From Alphaproteobacteria bacterium (lineage in GTDB: Bacteria > Pseudomonadota > Alphaproteobacteria > Rhizobiales > Rhizobiaceae): a DNA stretch of 64,000 nucleotides. The stretch covers positions 372,001 to 436,000 of the forward strand of contig JAHJHT010000002.1 in NCBI GenBank assembly GCA_018823835.1. Direction: 5' to 3'. Shown here piece after piece: positions 1-9,965 of the stretch (its first letter is position 1; every line of letters begins with the position of its first letter). The position numbers and the translations under genes were made by a program. The notes under the pieces were generated by a model, which was not told the DNA's origin, searched no databases, and was given only the letters and a program-made list of their open reading frames with translations.

Positions 1-867
1 GCCCAGAATGGCGCGCTTGCGCGTCAGGCCCCAGTGGTAGCCTGTCAGCGCACCCGACTTGCCGAGCGCCCGGTGGCAGGGCACCACGAAGGAGACCGGG
101 TTGGCGCCGACCGCGGCACCCACCGCGCGGCTGGCCGACGGCGAGCCGATCTCTTCGGCGATCGAGGAGTAGGAGCGCGCCTTGCCCATCGGAATCTTCA
201 ACAGCGCCTGCCAGACGCGGACCTGGAAGTCGGTGCCGATCATGACGACACGCAGCGGCTGCTCCGCACGCCAGGCCGACGGATCGAAGATCCTCGCCGC
301 ATAGGGCGCGGTGGCCGACATGTCCTCGACATAGGTGGCGTTCGGCCAGCGCCCGGACATGTCGGCGAATGCGGCACGCTCCTCGCCCGGATCGTTGAAG
401 GAGAGGCCGGCAAGGCCGCGGTCGGTGACCATGACCAGCGCCACGCCGAAAGGCGACAGATGATAGCCATAGCGGATGGTGACGCCGTCGCCGCGCGTCT
501 TGTAGTGGCCGGGCGACATCGCCTCATGCGTGACGAAGAGGTCGTGCAGGCGGCCAGGACCAGACATGCCGACCTCGTAGGAAGCCTCGAGCAGCGGCAG
601 GCCCTCGTCGAGCAGCCTTCGCGCATGGTCGAGCGTCACGGCCTGCAGAAAGCCCTTGGGCGACAGGCCGGCCCAGCGGGTGAACAGTTTTTGCAGCGCC
701 GTCGGCGTCTGGCCGACTTCGGCGGCGAGCGTCTCGAGCGAGGGCTGGTCGCGGTAGTCGAGGCTGATCTTCTCGATCACGCGCCGCACGGTCTCGTAAT
801 CGCCGCCGGTCGGCGTGATATCGGTTTCGAGGATCGTCTCGGTTCTGAGTGGCATGTGTGCGTTCAT
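1..867 (-). CDS. Ada-type bifunctional transcriptional regulator / O6-methylguanine-DNA methyltransferase (C-terminus cut by window edge)
   Basis: Repairs O6-alkylguanine in DNA by transferring the alkyl group to its own cysteine, and carries a regulator domain. The translation starts at an ATG at 867, has an AraC-type helix-turn-helix in roughly residues 20-105 (QPSLETLAAEVGQTPTALQK region), then a methyltransferase domain with the active-site motif PCHR near residue 266. The last codons visible (GLTRKRAILG) are the usual end of the family, so only a few residues are missing. There is no N-terminal Ada zinc domain, so this is the short Ada form; whether it senses methylphosphotriesters is doubtful. 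The family assignment is firm from the PCHR motif plus the HTH order. Confidence 0.9.
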   Translation of the reverse strand, partial: MNAHMPLRTETILETDITPTGGDYETVRRVIEKISLDYRDQPSLETLAAEVGQTPTALQKLFTRWAGLSPKGFLQAVTLDHARRLLDEGLPLLEASYEVGMSGPGRLHDLFVTHEAMSPGHYKTRGDGVTIRYGYHLSPFGVALVMVTDRGLAGLSFNDPGEERAAFADMSGRWPNATYVEDMSATAPYAARIFDPSAWRAEQPLRVVMIGTDFQVRVWQALLKIPMGKARSYSSIAEEIGSPSASRAVGAAVGANPVSFVVPCHRALGKSGALTGYHWGLTRKRAILG

Positions 868-955
868 GGCAAAAATCTCCCGTGAACGCCAATATCTTCG
901 CCGGCGGGCCGCTTCTCCACCCGATTCCTGCAGCTCAGGCCGGAATATTTCCAGC

Positions 956-1444
956 TTAACCGCGCTTGGCCCTGGCCAGCGCACCGGAGAAGGCCGAGGC
1001 GAAGCTCTCACGGTCGTCCGGGTTGAGGAAACTGCCGATCGGGACGCTTTCGCCACGCGAATCGACAGCCATGCTGGTGATGCCGATCTCGGCATGGCGG
1101 GCGACGGAGAAGCGCGACCAGAACGGATTGAAATGGTGCGCCACAGCCCTTCCCGACGGTGCGATCTTGCGGATGTCGAGGCTGGTGCGCGACAACGATA
1201 CCTCTTCGCGGACGCGAGCGGCGCGGTAGTTCAGCCGGAAGGCACCGTAGACGAGCAGCAGGTCGAGGCCGAAGAAGCCGAAGACCGGCCAGGCGCCGCG
1301 GGCGAGGAAGATCGCCCCGGCGACCAGCCAGATGGCGGCGAGCGTGCCCATCAGCACCATGAAGCCGGTGCGCCCAAGCGAGCGGTGCGGCGTCAGCAGC
1401 GCCCGGAAAAAGGGCTCGTCTGGGGCGAGGTTTGTGTCGCTCAT
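956..1444 (-). CDS. DUF2244 domain-containing membrane protein
   Basis: A 162-residue protein with two predicted membrane helices at about residues 27-47 and 50-70, followed by a soluble C-terminal half rich in charged residues (FNPFWSRFSVARHAEIG region). This matches the DUF2244 family, whose function is unknown. It is divergent from nth with only 22 bases between the two starts, an arrangement that I associate with this family in Rhizobiales. No catalytic motif is visible. The start ATG at 1444 leaves a very short shared promoter region with nth. Confidence 0.8.
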   Translation of the reverse strand: MSDTNLAPDEPFFRALLTPHRSLGRTGFMVLMGTLAAIWLVAGAIFLARGAWPVFGFFGLDLLLVYGAFRLNYRAARVREEVSLSRTSLDIRKIAPSGRAVAHHFNPFWSRFSVARHAEIGITSMAVDSRGESVPIGSFLNPDDRESFASAFSGALARAKRG

Positions 1445-1466
1445 GGGCCTCGATTATAGAGGGGCG

Positions 1467-2258
1467 ATGAAAGAACCCAAACAGAAAACCCGCGACAAAT
1501 TGCGCCTGCGCGACGGCTCCAACGCCAAGCCAAGGCCGCGGCCGAAGCGGCCGTTCTCGCGCTATACGCCGGAGGAGGTCGACGAGATCTTCCGGCGCTT
1601 CGCGGTGCAGCGACCGGAACCGAAAGGCGAGCTTGAACACGTCAACGCCTTCACGCTGCTGGTCGCGGTCGTGCTGTCGGCGCAGGCGACGGACGCCGGC
1701 GTCAACAAGGCGACGCGGGCGCTGTTTGCCGAAGCCGACACGCCGCAGAAGATGGTGGCACTCGGCGAGGCGGCGGTCGGCGGGCACATCCGCACCATCG
1801 GGCTGTGGCGCAACAAGGCGAAGAACGTCATCGCGCTGTCTGAAGCGCTGATCCGCGACCATGACGGCGTTGTGCCGGGCGACCGTGACGCGCTGGTCAA
1901 GCTGCCAGGCGTCGGGCGCAAGACGGCCAATGTGGTGCTGAACATGGCCTTCGGCCAGCCGACTATGGCGGTCGACACGCACATACTGCGCATAGGCAAC
2001 CGGATCGGGCTGGCACCCGGCAAGACGCCCGACGAGGTTGAAGCCGGGTTGGTGCGCATCATCCCGGACAAATACATGCGCCATGCGCACCACTGGCTGA
2101 TCCTGCACGGGCGCTATGTCTGCAAGGCGCGTCGGCCCGAATGCGAGCATTGCGTGATCGCTGACATCTGCAAGGCGGCGGTCAAGACCAGCGCGATACC
2201 GGCCCCGCTGGTCGAACTGGCACCTGTTCCCGAAATAGTGGCCGCGGCGGCTCAGTAG
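1467..2258 (+). CDS. nth: Endonuclease III (base-excision repair DNA glycosylase/AP lyase)
   Basis: Removes oxidised pyrimidines from DNA and nicks the abasic site. The 263-residue product has the helix-hairpin-helix LPGVGRKTANVV at about 146-157 containing the catalytic Lys152, the catalytic Asp170 in VDTHILRI, and a C-terminal 4Fe-4S ligand set Cys219-X6-Cys226-X2-Cys229-X5-Cys235. The start is placed at ATG 1467, preceded by GAGGGG, because the upstream in-frame ATG at 1332 would run through the divergent DUF2244 gene. About 30 lysine/arginine-rich residues precede the core fold, which is common in alphaproteobacterial Nth. The 3' end overlaps the convergent DUF2214 gene by 7 bases. Confidence 0.95.
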   Translation: MKEPKQKTRDKLRLRDGSNAKPRPRPKRPFSRYTPEEVDEIFRRFAVQRPEPKGELEHVNAFTLLVAVVLSAQATDAGVNKATRALFAEADTPQKMVALGEAAVGGHIRTIGLWRNKAKNVIALSEALIRDHDGVVPGDRDALVKLPGVGRKTANVVLNMAFGQPTMAVDTHILRIGNRIGLAPGKTPDEVEAGLVRIIPDKYMRHAHHWLILHGRYVCKARRPECEHCVIADICKAAVKTSAIPAPLVELAPVPEIVAAAAQ

Positions 2259-2695
2259 CCCACGCCGCGCGCCATCATGGCGGCGAAGGCGAGAACCAGG
2301 GCGAGGAAGGCGATTTCACCCTTGATCCAGGTGCGCACGGCGAAAATCTCGTCGTCCGGGACCGTCGCCAGTTCGGCACGTCGCCAGGCGAGAATGCGCA
2401 TGGTTGGCCGGATCGACAGCAGGGCGACGATCACGAAGGCAATCATCTTGCCCCAGAAAGCATGGTTGGAGACGTAAAATTCCCACCCCTTCAGGCCGAA
2501 AACGACCCGGCAAATGCCGACCGCCACAACCGCCATGGCAACTCCGCCATAGGCGCTATCTATCCGGCCGAGCAGCCCCAGCGTCGGCCCGGAGAGGCCC
2601 GGCCTTATCAACACCAGTTCAGCGGCAAGGATTCCGGCCAGCGAAAACACCAGCAGATGGTGCGCAATTGCAAGTAAAAGATCGACGACATGCAT
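2252..2695 (-). CDS. DUF2214 family integral membrane protein
   Basis: A 147-residue protein with four hydrophobic segments (about residues 5-27, 45-63, 78-96 and 125-143), matching the DUF2214 family of unknown function. I place the start at ATG 2695 (MHVVDLLLAI) because a GAGGGGGG ribosome-binding site lies just upstream; an ATG at 2716 would add seven residues without a good binding site. A conserved-looking His-His pair lies in helix 1 (AIAHHLLVF) and another His in a loop, so a metal- or haem-related role is possible, but this is speculation. It converges on nth with a 7-base overlap. Confidence 0.75.
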   Translation of the reverse strand: MHVVDLLLAIAHHLLVFSLAGILAAELVLIRPGLSGPTLGLLGRIDSAYGGVAMAVVAVGICRVVFGLKGWEFYVSNHAFWGKMIAFVIVALLSIRPTMRILAWRRAELATVPDDEIFAVRTWIKGEIAFLALVLAFAAMMARGVGY

Positions 2696-2859
2696 AGCGC
2701 CCCCCCTCGGACACAACCTATACTCAACCTAAGTTGGCTGTGCTGCAACACGCTTTCAAGCCTGACCCTGCAGCTTGTCGGCACAGCGCCCTATACTAGC
2801 TCTTGTCCGGCGGCGCGTATTTGCTAATCGAATGACGGCGTCGCCGGAGAATGCCTTTA

Positions 2860-3399
2860 ATGACCAAGTTCACGCAAGCTCCCGTCATCGAGACCGAGCG
2901 GGTAATCCTCAGACCGCACCGGCTTGAGGATTTCGACGCCTACCAGGCGATGTGGACCGATCCGAAGGTAACGCGATTCATCGGCGGGCGGGCCCACACG
3001 CGCGAGGAGTCGTGGGTCCGGTTCCTGCGCCACACCGGCACCTGGTCAATGCTCGGCTACGGCTACTGGGCGATCGAAGCCAAGGCCGGCGGCGCCCTCG
3101 TCGGCGAGGCTGGCTTCCAGGATATGAAGCGCAGCATCGAGCCGTCAATCGAAGGCATCCCGGAGGCCGGCTGGGCGCTGGCGCCTGCCTTCCAGGGGAT
3201 CGGGCTTGCCACGGAAGTGATCGGCCGCGCCGCGGCCTGGATCGACGCCAACCTCGGCGGCAGGACCGTCTGCATCATCGCCCCGGACAATGCCGCATCC
3301 ATCAAGGTCGCGCAGAAATGCGGCTACCGGGAAGTGCTCGCGACCAGCTATCACGACAAGCCGATTGTCCTGTTCGAACGTGCCGTCTTCTCAGACTAG
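2860..3399 (+). CDS. GNAT family N-acetyltransferase (RimJ/RimL type)
   Basis: Transfers an acetyl group from acetyl-CoA to an unknown amine acceptor. The 179-residue protein begins with the typical TERVILRPHRLEDFDAYQAM segment and has the acetyl-CoA-binding stretch around APAFQGIGLATEVIGRAAAW, followed by the NAASIKVAQKCGY motif, all typical of the Acetyltransf_3 (RimJ/RimL-like) group. The start is set at ATG 2860, nine bases after GGAGA; an ATG at 2851 sits directly on that binding site and is unlikely. The stop codon overlaps the stop of the convergent TetR gene. Confidence 0.85.
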   Translation: MTKFTQAPVIETERVILRPHRLEDFDAYQAMWTDPKVTRFIGGRAHTREESWVRFLRHTGTWSMLGYGYWAIEAKAGGALVGEAGFQDMKRSIEPSIEGIPEAGWALAPAFQGIGLATEVIGRAAAWIDANLGGRTVCIIAPDNAASIKVAQKCGYREVLATSYHDKPIVLFERAVFSD

Positions 3400-4037
3400 G
3401 CCTTCGTCTGGCCGGTTCCTCCAGGCATCTCTATCGCACCGACAAGCACCTTGTTCTGCCGGCGAACGGCTGCCCTGAGGTCGGCAATCGGCATGGCGTC
3501 CTGCTTCACGAACTCGGTGAACATCATGTTCATGTTGTTGAAGATGATCTCGCCGGTGGCGCGGGTGTCGGCGTCGAGCCGCACCAGGCCGAGGCGCTTC
3601 AGCCGGTCGACGAGTTCGCAGGTCTGGTCGACAAGCGCCCGATCGAGCGCTGAATAGGTCTGCCCGAACGGACTGTCCGGCTGCTGCATCGAGGTCGCCA
3701 TGGCCTGCCGCCACATCGCCTTGCTGAGATAGATCAGCGAATGCTCGAAATAGATGCCGAGCAGCGTATCAACGGCGTCGCCGACGTTGGCGGGCGGGGT
3801 GGCAACGACGCCACGCCCGGCGTTCAGCACCTCGTTGACCTCCATCGAGACGATGGCGACGAGAATGTCGCCCTTGTTGCGATAGTAGTTGTAGATCGTG
3901 CCGACCGAGACCTCGGCCGCCGTCGCGATCGCCTCGATCTTGGCACCCTCGTAGCCGGCTTCGCGAAACAGTTCGGCCGCTGCCTCGAGGATGCGGCGGT
4001 GCCTGTCAGCCTTGTGTTTTGCGCGTAATCCGACCAT
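3396..4037 (-). CDS. TetR/AcrR family transcriptional regulator
   Basis: A 213-residue repressor-type protein. The N-terminal DNA-binding helix-turn-helix is at about residues 14-60, with the recognition part VSVGTIYNYYRNKGDIL very close to the TetR consensus. The C-terminal part is the variable ligand-binding domain. It is transcribed divergently from the polyamine-type ABC operon that starts at 4142, which makes that operon its likely target, with a candidate operator at 4069-4092 between them. The ligand is not known. Confidence 0.85.
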   Translation of the reverse strand: MVGLRAKHKADRHRRILEAAAELFREAGYEGAKIEAIATAAEVSVGTIYNYYRNKGDILVAIVSMEVNEVLNAGRGVVATPPANVGDAVDTLLGIYFEHSLIYLSKAMWRQAMATSMQQPDSPFGQTYSALDRALVDQTCELVDRLKRLGLVRLDADTRATGEIIFNNMNMMFTEFVKQDAMPIADLRAAVRRQNKVLVGAIEMPGGTGQTKA

Positions 4038-4068
4038 GCGCGGCGAGACTGCCTCGGAATCGGAATTG

Positions 4069-4092
4069 ACTCAAGTTTGTAATTGGTTCAGT
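4069..4092. promoter_or_regulatory. Candidate TetR operator between the regulator and the ABC operon
   Basis: An imperfect inverted repeat with arms ACTcAA and TTcAGT separated by 12 bases lies in the 104-base region between the divergent TetR gene (start 4037) and the binding-protein gene (start 4142). Its position and symmetry suit a TetR site, but the arms are short and no convincing -35/-10 pair was found. Confidence 0.3.
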
Positions 4093-4141
4093 TTTTTTGC
4101 AACTGCCGGAAAGGCACCGGGAACACAGGAGACCTAAGACC

Positions 4142-5215
4142 ATGAACAAGCTTGCAAACCTGAAGAACATTGCCCGCGCCGCGGGCCTTGGATCGGCCGC
4201 TCTTGCGCTTATTTCCGCCTCGCCGGCCTTGGCGAAGGACCTCAACGCGCTGATCTGGTGCGACCATGCCGACCCGGCGCTGCTGCAGCCCTTCGAGGAG
4301 GCCAACGGCATCAAGGTCAACGTCAAGGAGTTCGAGGGCACCGGCGCGGGTCTGGCCATCGTCGAGCAGTCGCAGCCCGGCGACTGGGACGTCATGGTGA
4401 TCGATTCCATCGACATTCCGCGTGGCGTCGAGAAAGGCCTGTTCGAACCGCTGCCGGAAGACCAGCTGCCCTTCGGCGACCTCTTCGCGGAAGTGAAGAT
4501 GGACGGCGCGACCATGGTTGACGGCAAGCGCTACGGCATCACCGAAAAATTCGGCTACAACACGATCGGCTTCAACAATACCAAGGTCGATCCGGCCGAC
4601 ATGCAGTCGATGGCCTCCCTCACTGACGACAAGTACATGGGCCGCATCGCAATCTACGACTACTACCTGCCGGTGATCGGCATGGCAGCTATGTCGATCG
4701 GAAAGAAGACGGCAGAGCTGACCGAGGCCGACCTGCCGGCCATCAAGGACGTTCTCCTGAAGATGAAGGCCAACGCCAAGCTGGTCGGCGAAGTCGTCGC
4801 CAGCCAGACCGCACTTGCCACCGGCGAGGTCGACATTCTGGTCGGCGGTGGCGAATGGGTGACGGCCGGACTGGCAAAGGAGAACCCGGCGCTCGACTTC
4901 TCGATCCCGCAGGAGGGTGCGGTGCTGTGGTCGCAGTCGCTCGCCATGTTCGCCGACTCCGAGAACAAGGAGATGGCGCTGAAGTTCATCCAGTACATCA
5001 TGAGCCCCGAGGGCCAGGCGCGCCTCGCCACTTCTTCCTGCTACTGGGGCATGCCGGCTAACACCAAGGCGGCACTCAGCGACGACGAGAAGAAGGCGCT
5101 GCGTTTCGACGAACAACCCGAGTTCCTGGCGCGCGCCCAGAGCTACCCGTCGCCCGACGCCGACCTCGACAAGAAGATGCAGGACGTCTGGACAGAGATG
5201 CTGCAGGCACAATAA
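4142..5215 (+). CDS. Extracellular solute-binding protein of a polyamine-type ABC importer
   Basis: Periplasmic receptor that captures substrate for the importer encoded downstream. The 357-residue product has a signal peptide (basic start MNKLANLKN, hydrophobic core, cleavage likely after SPALA near residue 31) and then a type I/PotD-like binding protein fold (SBP_bac_8 like). The start is set at ATG 4142, preceded by CAGGAGACC; an earlier ATG at 4097 lacks a signal-peptide-like start. It is the first gene of a five-gene run. The spermidine/putrescine assignment is by family only; other small cations or amino-acid-like substrates are possible. Confidence 0.88.
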   Translation: MNKLANLKNIARAAGLGSAALALISASPALAKDLNALIWCDHADPALLQPFEEANGIKVNVKEFEGTGAGLAIVEQSQPGDWDVMVIDSIDIPRGVEKGLFEPLPEDQLPFGDLFAEVKMDGATMVDGKRYGITEKFGYNTIGFNNTKVDPADMQSMASLTDDKYMGRIAIYDYYLPVIGMAAMSIGKKTAELTEADLPAIKDVLLKMKANAKLVGEVVASQTALATGEVDILVGGGEWVTAGLAKENPALDFSIPQEGAVLWSQSLAMFADSENKEMALKFIQYIMSPEGQARLATSSCYWGMPANTKAALSDDEKKALRFDEQPEFLARAQSYPSPDADLDKKMQDVWTEMLQAQ

Positions 5216-5224
5216 ACAGGGCCT

Positions 5225-6079
5225 GTGAGCACGTCATTTGGAAGCCCATCCAGTCGGGCGCCTGGCTGGGCACTGGTAACGCCGGCGCTGCTGTGGACGG
5301 TCTGCTTCTTCGTGCTGCCTTTCGTCGCGATGGGCGTGCTGAGCTTCATGCAGCACGGCGGCGACGGCAGTGCCTCGTTCGATAACTACCGGCAGTTCTT
5401 CGACAATCCGAGCTACTGGCGGGCGATGGTCAATTCGCTTGAAGTGACGCTCACCGTCACCGCCATCTCGGTGCTGCTTGCCTACCCCTTTGCCTGGATC
5501 CTCGCCGAAGTCGTGCCGCTGAGGCTGCAGCGGCTGGCGCTGATGCTCGCCGTGCTGCCCTTCTGGACCTCCTACGTTGTGCGGTCCTACAGCTGGCTGC
5601 TTGTGCTTTCGGAGAACGGCGTCGTCAACAAGGCGCTGACCGGTTCCGGCCTGCTGTCTGACCCCGTCCAGCTCGCCAACAGCCGGGCCGGCACGGTCAT
5701 CGGCTTCGTCCACTTCTTCGTCATGCTCCTGACACTCACCATCTTCGCCAACCTCAAGCAATTGTCGCCCAGCTATCGCAAGGCGGCCGCCGATCTCGGC
5801 GCCGGACCGCTGCGCACCTTTCTGCACGTCATCCTGCCGCTGACGCTGCCCGGCATCATGGTCGGCGCCTTCCTGACCTTCGTGCTGTGCATCGGCGACT
5901 ACATCACGCCGCAGATACTCGGCGGCAACAACGAGCTGCTGATGCCGCAGCTGATCATGATGCAGATCGGCCGGCGGGGCGATTTCCCGCTCGCCTCGGC
6001 ACTCGCCATCATCCTGATGGTGGTCGTCACCATCGCCTACCTGTTCTGCGCCCGCTGGCTCAAGCTGGAGCGGAGCTGA
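5225..6079 (+). CDS. ABC transporter permease, PotB-like
   Basis: First inner-membrane channel subunit of the importer. The 284-residue product has about six membrane helices, beginning at WALVTPALLWTVCFFVLPF, and the permease EAA-type loop KAAADLGAGPLRTFLHVILP near residue 190, where it contacts the ATPase. It starts with GTG at 5225, nine bases after the binding-protein stop, and ends three bases before the next permease start. The order binding protein-PotB-PotC-PotA differs from E. coli potABCD but is common in Rhizobiales. Confidence 0.88.
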   Translation: MSTSFGSPSSRAPGWALVTPALLWTVCFFVLPFVAMGVLSFMQHGGDGSASFDNYRQFFDNPSYWRAMVNSLEVTLTVTAISVLLAYPFAWILAEVVPLRLQRLALMLAVLPFWTSYVVRSYSWLLVLSENGVVNKALTGSGLLSDPVQLANSRAGTVIGFVHFFVMLLTLTIFANLKQLSPSYRKAAADLGAGPLRTFLHVILPLTLPGIMVGAFLTFVLCIGDYITPQILGGNNELLMPQLIMMQIGRRGDFPLASALAIILMVVVTIAYLFCARWLKLERS

Positions 6080-6082
6080 GCG

Positions 6083-6861
6083 ATGCGGGTGCTGGGCAAG
6101 TTGCTGGTCGCCATTTACGGGCTCGCCGTCTACGCCTTCATCTTCCTGCCGGTCGTCGTGCTGGTGCTGTTCTCGCTGCAGGCGACGTCCTTCCCCATCC
6201 CGCCGTTCACCGGCCCGTCGCTGCGCTGGTACGAGGCGGTGCTCGGGGATACGCGGCTGACCTCGGCGCTGGTCAACTCGGTCATGGTGGCAGTCATCTC
6301 GTCCGCGCTGGCTGTCGGGCTCGGGTTCCTTTCAGCCTGGGGCTTCGCCCGCTATCACCTGCCGCGCGCCGCCCTGCTGCGCGGTCTGATCACGCTGCCG
6401 CTTACCGTCAGCTACCTGATCATCGGCATGGGCATCCTGATCCTCTTCAACACCGCCGGCATCCCGAAGTCGCTGGCCGCCGCCGGCATCGGCCATGTGG
6501 TGATCAACCTGCCGCTCTGCTTTGCCATCATCTACAGCCAGATGGGCGACAACCAGGTCAATCTCGAGCGCGCGGCGCGCGACCTCGGCGCGCCGGAATG
6601 GAAGGTGCTGTTCCTGATCAGCGTGCCGGTCATGTGGCCGGCGATCTTCGCCAGCTTCTTCCTGTCGATGACATTCTCCTGGGACGAGTTCGTCATCTCC
6701 TTCCTGCTCACCCGCTTCGACACCACCTTGCCTGTCGAGATCTGGAACCTGCTGCGTTCCGGCCTCAACCCACGCACCAACGCCATCGGCTCGCTGGTCT
6801 TCGGCGTCTCGGTAGTGCTGGCCATCCTGTTCGAACTCATCCTGCTGCGAAGGAACCGCGC

Positions 6862-6865
<4 letters not shown>
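6083..6865 (+). CDS. ABC transporter permease, PotC-like
   Basis: Second channel subunit, 260 residues with about six membrane helices. The EAA-type loop (RAARDLGAPEWKVLFLISVP, near residue 160) is the ATPase docking site. It shares the ATGA overlap with the ATPase gene that follows, so the two are translationally coupled. The segment SFPIPPFTGPSLRWYEAVL after the first helix is typical of PotC-like permeases. Confidence 0.88.
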
Positions 6866-7926
<1,061 letters not shown>

Positions 7927-7930
7927 CACA

Positions 7931-8674
7931 ATGGAAGCGCCGATCCCGCACCGCCACTGGTACGAGACGCTTCGCATGGCCGACGGGGTCACGCTGATCC
8001 ACGAGCCGTGGATCCAGCCCTTCTTCCGCTGCAATATCTGGCACGTGCGCGGCCGCGACCGCGACCTGCTGTTCGATACCGGGCTCGGCCATGTCAGCCT
8101 CAGCCGACATGTGCCGCTGGTCACCGAACGGCCGCTCGTCTGCGTCGCCAGCCACACGCATTTCGACCATATCGGCTGCCACCACGAATTTCCCGACCGC
8201 TGCGTGCACGCCGCCGAGGCCGCGATCCTGGCCGATCCGCGCAACGACTGGACGCTTGCCGACCGCTACGCCACCGACGAGATGTTCATCTCCCCGCCCG
8301 AAGGCTGGGACGCGTCGCGGTACCGGATACCGGCGGCGCCTGCCGGCCGCATCCTGGAGGCCGGCGACGTCGTCGATCTCGGCGACCGCGCTTTCGAGGT
8401 GATCCACACGCCGGGCCATTCGCCGGGCGGCATCGCGCTGTTCGAGAACAAGACCGGTACGCTTCTGTCGGGCGACATCGTCTATGACGGACCGCTGATC
8501 GACGATGCCTACCACTCGGACGCCGGCGACTATCTGGCGACGCTGGAGCGCATGCGCGACCTGCCGGTTGCAATCGTGCATGGCGGCCATTTCCCGAGCT
8601 TCGGCCCTACCCGCTACCGACAGCTCATCGACGAGTACCTGGCGCACAAGCGCAAGCCCGGCTGCCACCTGTAA
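7931..8674 (+). CDS. Metallo-beta-lactamase-fold hydrolase
   Basis: A 247-residue metal-dependent hydrolase. The zinc motif is present as SHTHFDHIGCHH (about residues 75-86), with further ligands in TPGHSPGGI (near 160), SGDIVYDG (near 182) and GGHFPSFG (near 219). It begins only four bases after the PotA-like stop, so it is the last gene of the transporter operon and may act on the imported compound or a derivative. A perfect stem terminator follows immediately. The substrate cannot be told from sequence; lactones, thioesters and phosphoesters are all possible in this fold. Confidence 0.85.
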   Translation: MEAPIPHRHWYETLRMADGVTLIHEPWIQPFFRCNIWHVRGRDRDLLFDTGLGHVSLSRHVPLVTERPLVCVASHTHFDHIGCHHEFPDRCVHAAEAAILADPRNDWTLADRYATDEMFISPPEGWDASRYRIPAAPAGRILEAGDVVDLGDRAFEVIHTPGHSPGGIALFENKTGTLLSGDIVYDGPLIDDAYHSDAGDYLATLERMRDLPVAIVHGGHFPSFGPTRYRQLIDEYLAHKRKPGCHL

Positions 8675-8678
8675 TCGC

Positions 8679-8710
8679 GCCCCGCGGAAAATCGCTCCCG
8701 CGGGGCTTTT
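8679..8710 (+). terminator. Rho-independent terminator of the ABC/MBL operon
   Basis: A perfect 9-bp stem (GCCCCGCGG at 8679-8687 pairing with CCGCGGGGC at 8698-8706) with a 10-base loop is followed by TTTT. It lies five bases after the hydrolase stop codon and before the convergent GYD gene. Confidence 0.85.
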
Positions 8711-8712
8711 GG

Positions 8713-9045
8713 TTACGCGCCCGCGGGCTTGAAACCGCCGGCGATCTGGCCGGCCTTCTTCTGGGCCGCGGTGAATTCGGCGCTGGTGAAGGCCTGCACG
8801 GTCTTCAGGTTCGACACGGTGCCGGAGGCACCCGCAACGATAAGCGGCGCCAGCATCGCAGCACCATCTGGCGTTTCCACCATCATCTGGAAGTCGTTCT
8901 CACCGGTAGTGACATGATAGGAGATCATCTTGCCGCCGCCCGCCTCGACCAGCGGGCGGACCGCCGCCTCCCGATCGCCCGGGTTTGCCATCATGCCCTT
9001 GGCCGCGGCAGCCGTGTAGCTGCCGGTCACAATGTAAAGTGCCAT
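8713..9045 (-). CDS. GYD domain-containing protein
   Basis: A 110-residue soluble protein that begins MALYIVTGSYTAAAAKGMM and fits the GYD family of small ferredoxin-like-fold proteins, whose role is unknown. The start at ATG 9045 is chosen because GGGGGAAG lies just upstream and because the earlier in-frame start (9186) adds unrelated residues. It stands alone between the transporter operon and a divergent SDR gene. Members of this family often carry a D/N-F motif for ligand binding (ENDFQMMVETPD here). Confidence 0.75.
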   Translation of the reverse strand: MALYIVTGSYTAAAAKGMMANPGDREAAVRPLVEAGGGKMISYHVTTGENDFQMMVETPDGAAMLAPLIVAGASGTVSNLKTVQAFTSAEFTAAQKKAGQIAGGFKPAGA

Positions 9046-9249
9046 TGCTTGCTTCCCCCAACCGGCCGCAGGCTGTGCCATGGGCCGACTTTTTTGTCCC
9101 GCTTGATCGCAGGATGACCCATGGTAACACCGTCCCCCTGCGCAGCCAAATTTGCGATCGCGCGGTTCGGCCGGGATGTCGTGCATCCGGCCGGCTTGTG
9201 CCGCGGCCTTCGATCGGCTTCACTCGAGCGAGACCAGAAGGTTATCTTT

Positions 9250-9948
9250 ATGAGCAACGCAACGGCACTAATCGTCGGCGTGGGCGACGGGCTCTCCGCG
9301 TCGCTCGCCAGACTGCTTGGGCGGGAGGGATACGGGCTGGTTCTCGCTGCGCGCAATACCGGCAAGATCGCGGCGCTTGCCGAGGAGACCGGCGCCTCCA
9401 CCATCGCCTGCGACGCCTCCAAGCCCGCCGATGTCGCCGCCCTCTTTGCCGGCACGCCGACGCCGCTCAGGGTCGTCATCTACAACCCCTCAGCGCGCCA
9501 GCGCGGGCCGGTTACCGAGCTCGATCCCGAGGAGGTCAGGCGGTCGATCGAGGTCACCGCTTACGGCGCCTTCCTGGTCGGACAGGCGGCAGCGCGCACC
9601 ATGCTTGCGCAGGAGCCCGAAGACGGCGTGCGCGGCACCATCCTGTTCACCGGCGCTTCGGCGGGCGTGAAGGGGTTCCCGCAGTCGGCGCCCTTCGCCA
9701 TGGGCAAGTTCGCGCAACGCGGCCTGTCGCAGTCGATGTCGCGCGAACTCCATCCGCAGGGCATCCACGTCGCCTGGGTCAATATCGACGGCGGCATCCG
9801 CAATCGCGGGCGTAGCGAAGCCGCCGACAAGCCGGACTCCATGCTCGACCCGGACGCGATCGCGCAGAACTACCTGGCGCTGATCCGCCAGGACCGCTCC
9901 ACCTGGTCGGAAGAACTGTCGATCAGGCCCTGGGTCGAACGCTTCTAG
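9250..9948 (+). CDS. SDR-family oxidoreductase with Phe in place of the catalytic Tyr
   Basis: A 232-residue Rossmann-fold protein. The nucleotide-binding turn is an atypical GVGDGLSAS near residue 9, and the expected YxxxK catalytic pair reads FAMGK (about residues 156-160), so Lys is kept but Tyr is Phe. The segment after it, FAQRGLSQSMSRELHPQGIH, is typical of this SDR subgroup. The start at ATG 9250 follows AGAAGG. Without the Tyr the usual oxidoreduction is unlikely by the standard mechanism; the protein may be a non-canonical enzyme or a binding protein. Confidence 0.75.
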   Translation: MSNATALIVGVGDGLSASLARLLGREGYGLVLAARNTGKIAALAEETGASTIACDASKPADVAALFAGTPTPLRVVIYNPSARQRGPVTELDPEEVRRSIEVTAYGAFLVGQAAARTMLAQEPEDGVRGTILFTGASAGVKGFPQSAPFAMGKFAQRGLSQSMSRELHPQGIHVAWVNIDGGIRNRGRSEAADKPDSMLDPDAIAQNYLALIRQDRSTWSEELSIRPWVERF

Positions 9949-9965
9949 GAATCCCCAGTCGCGCC

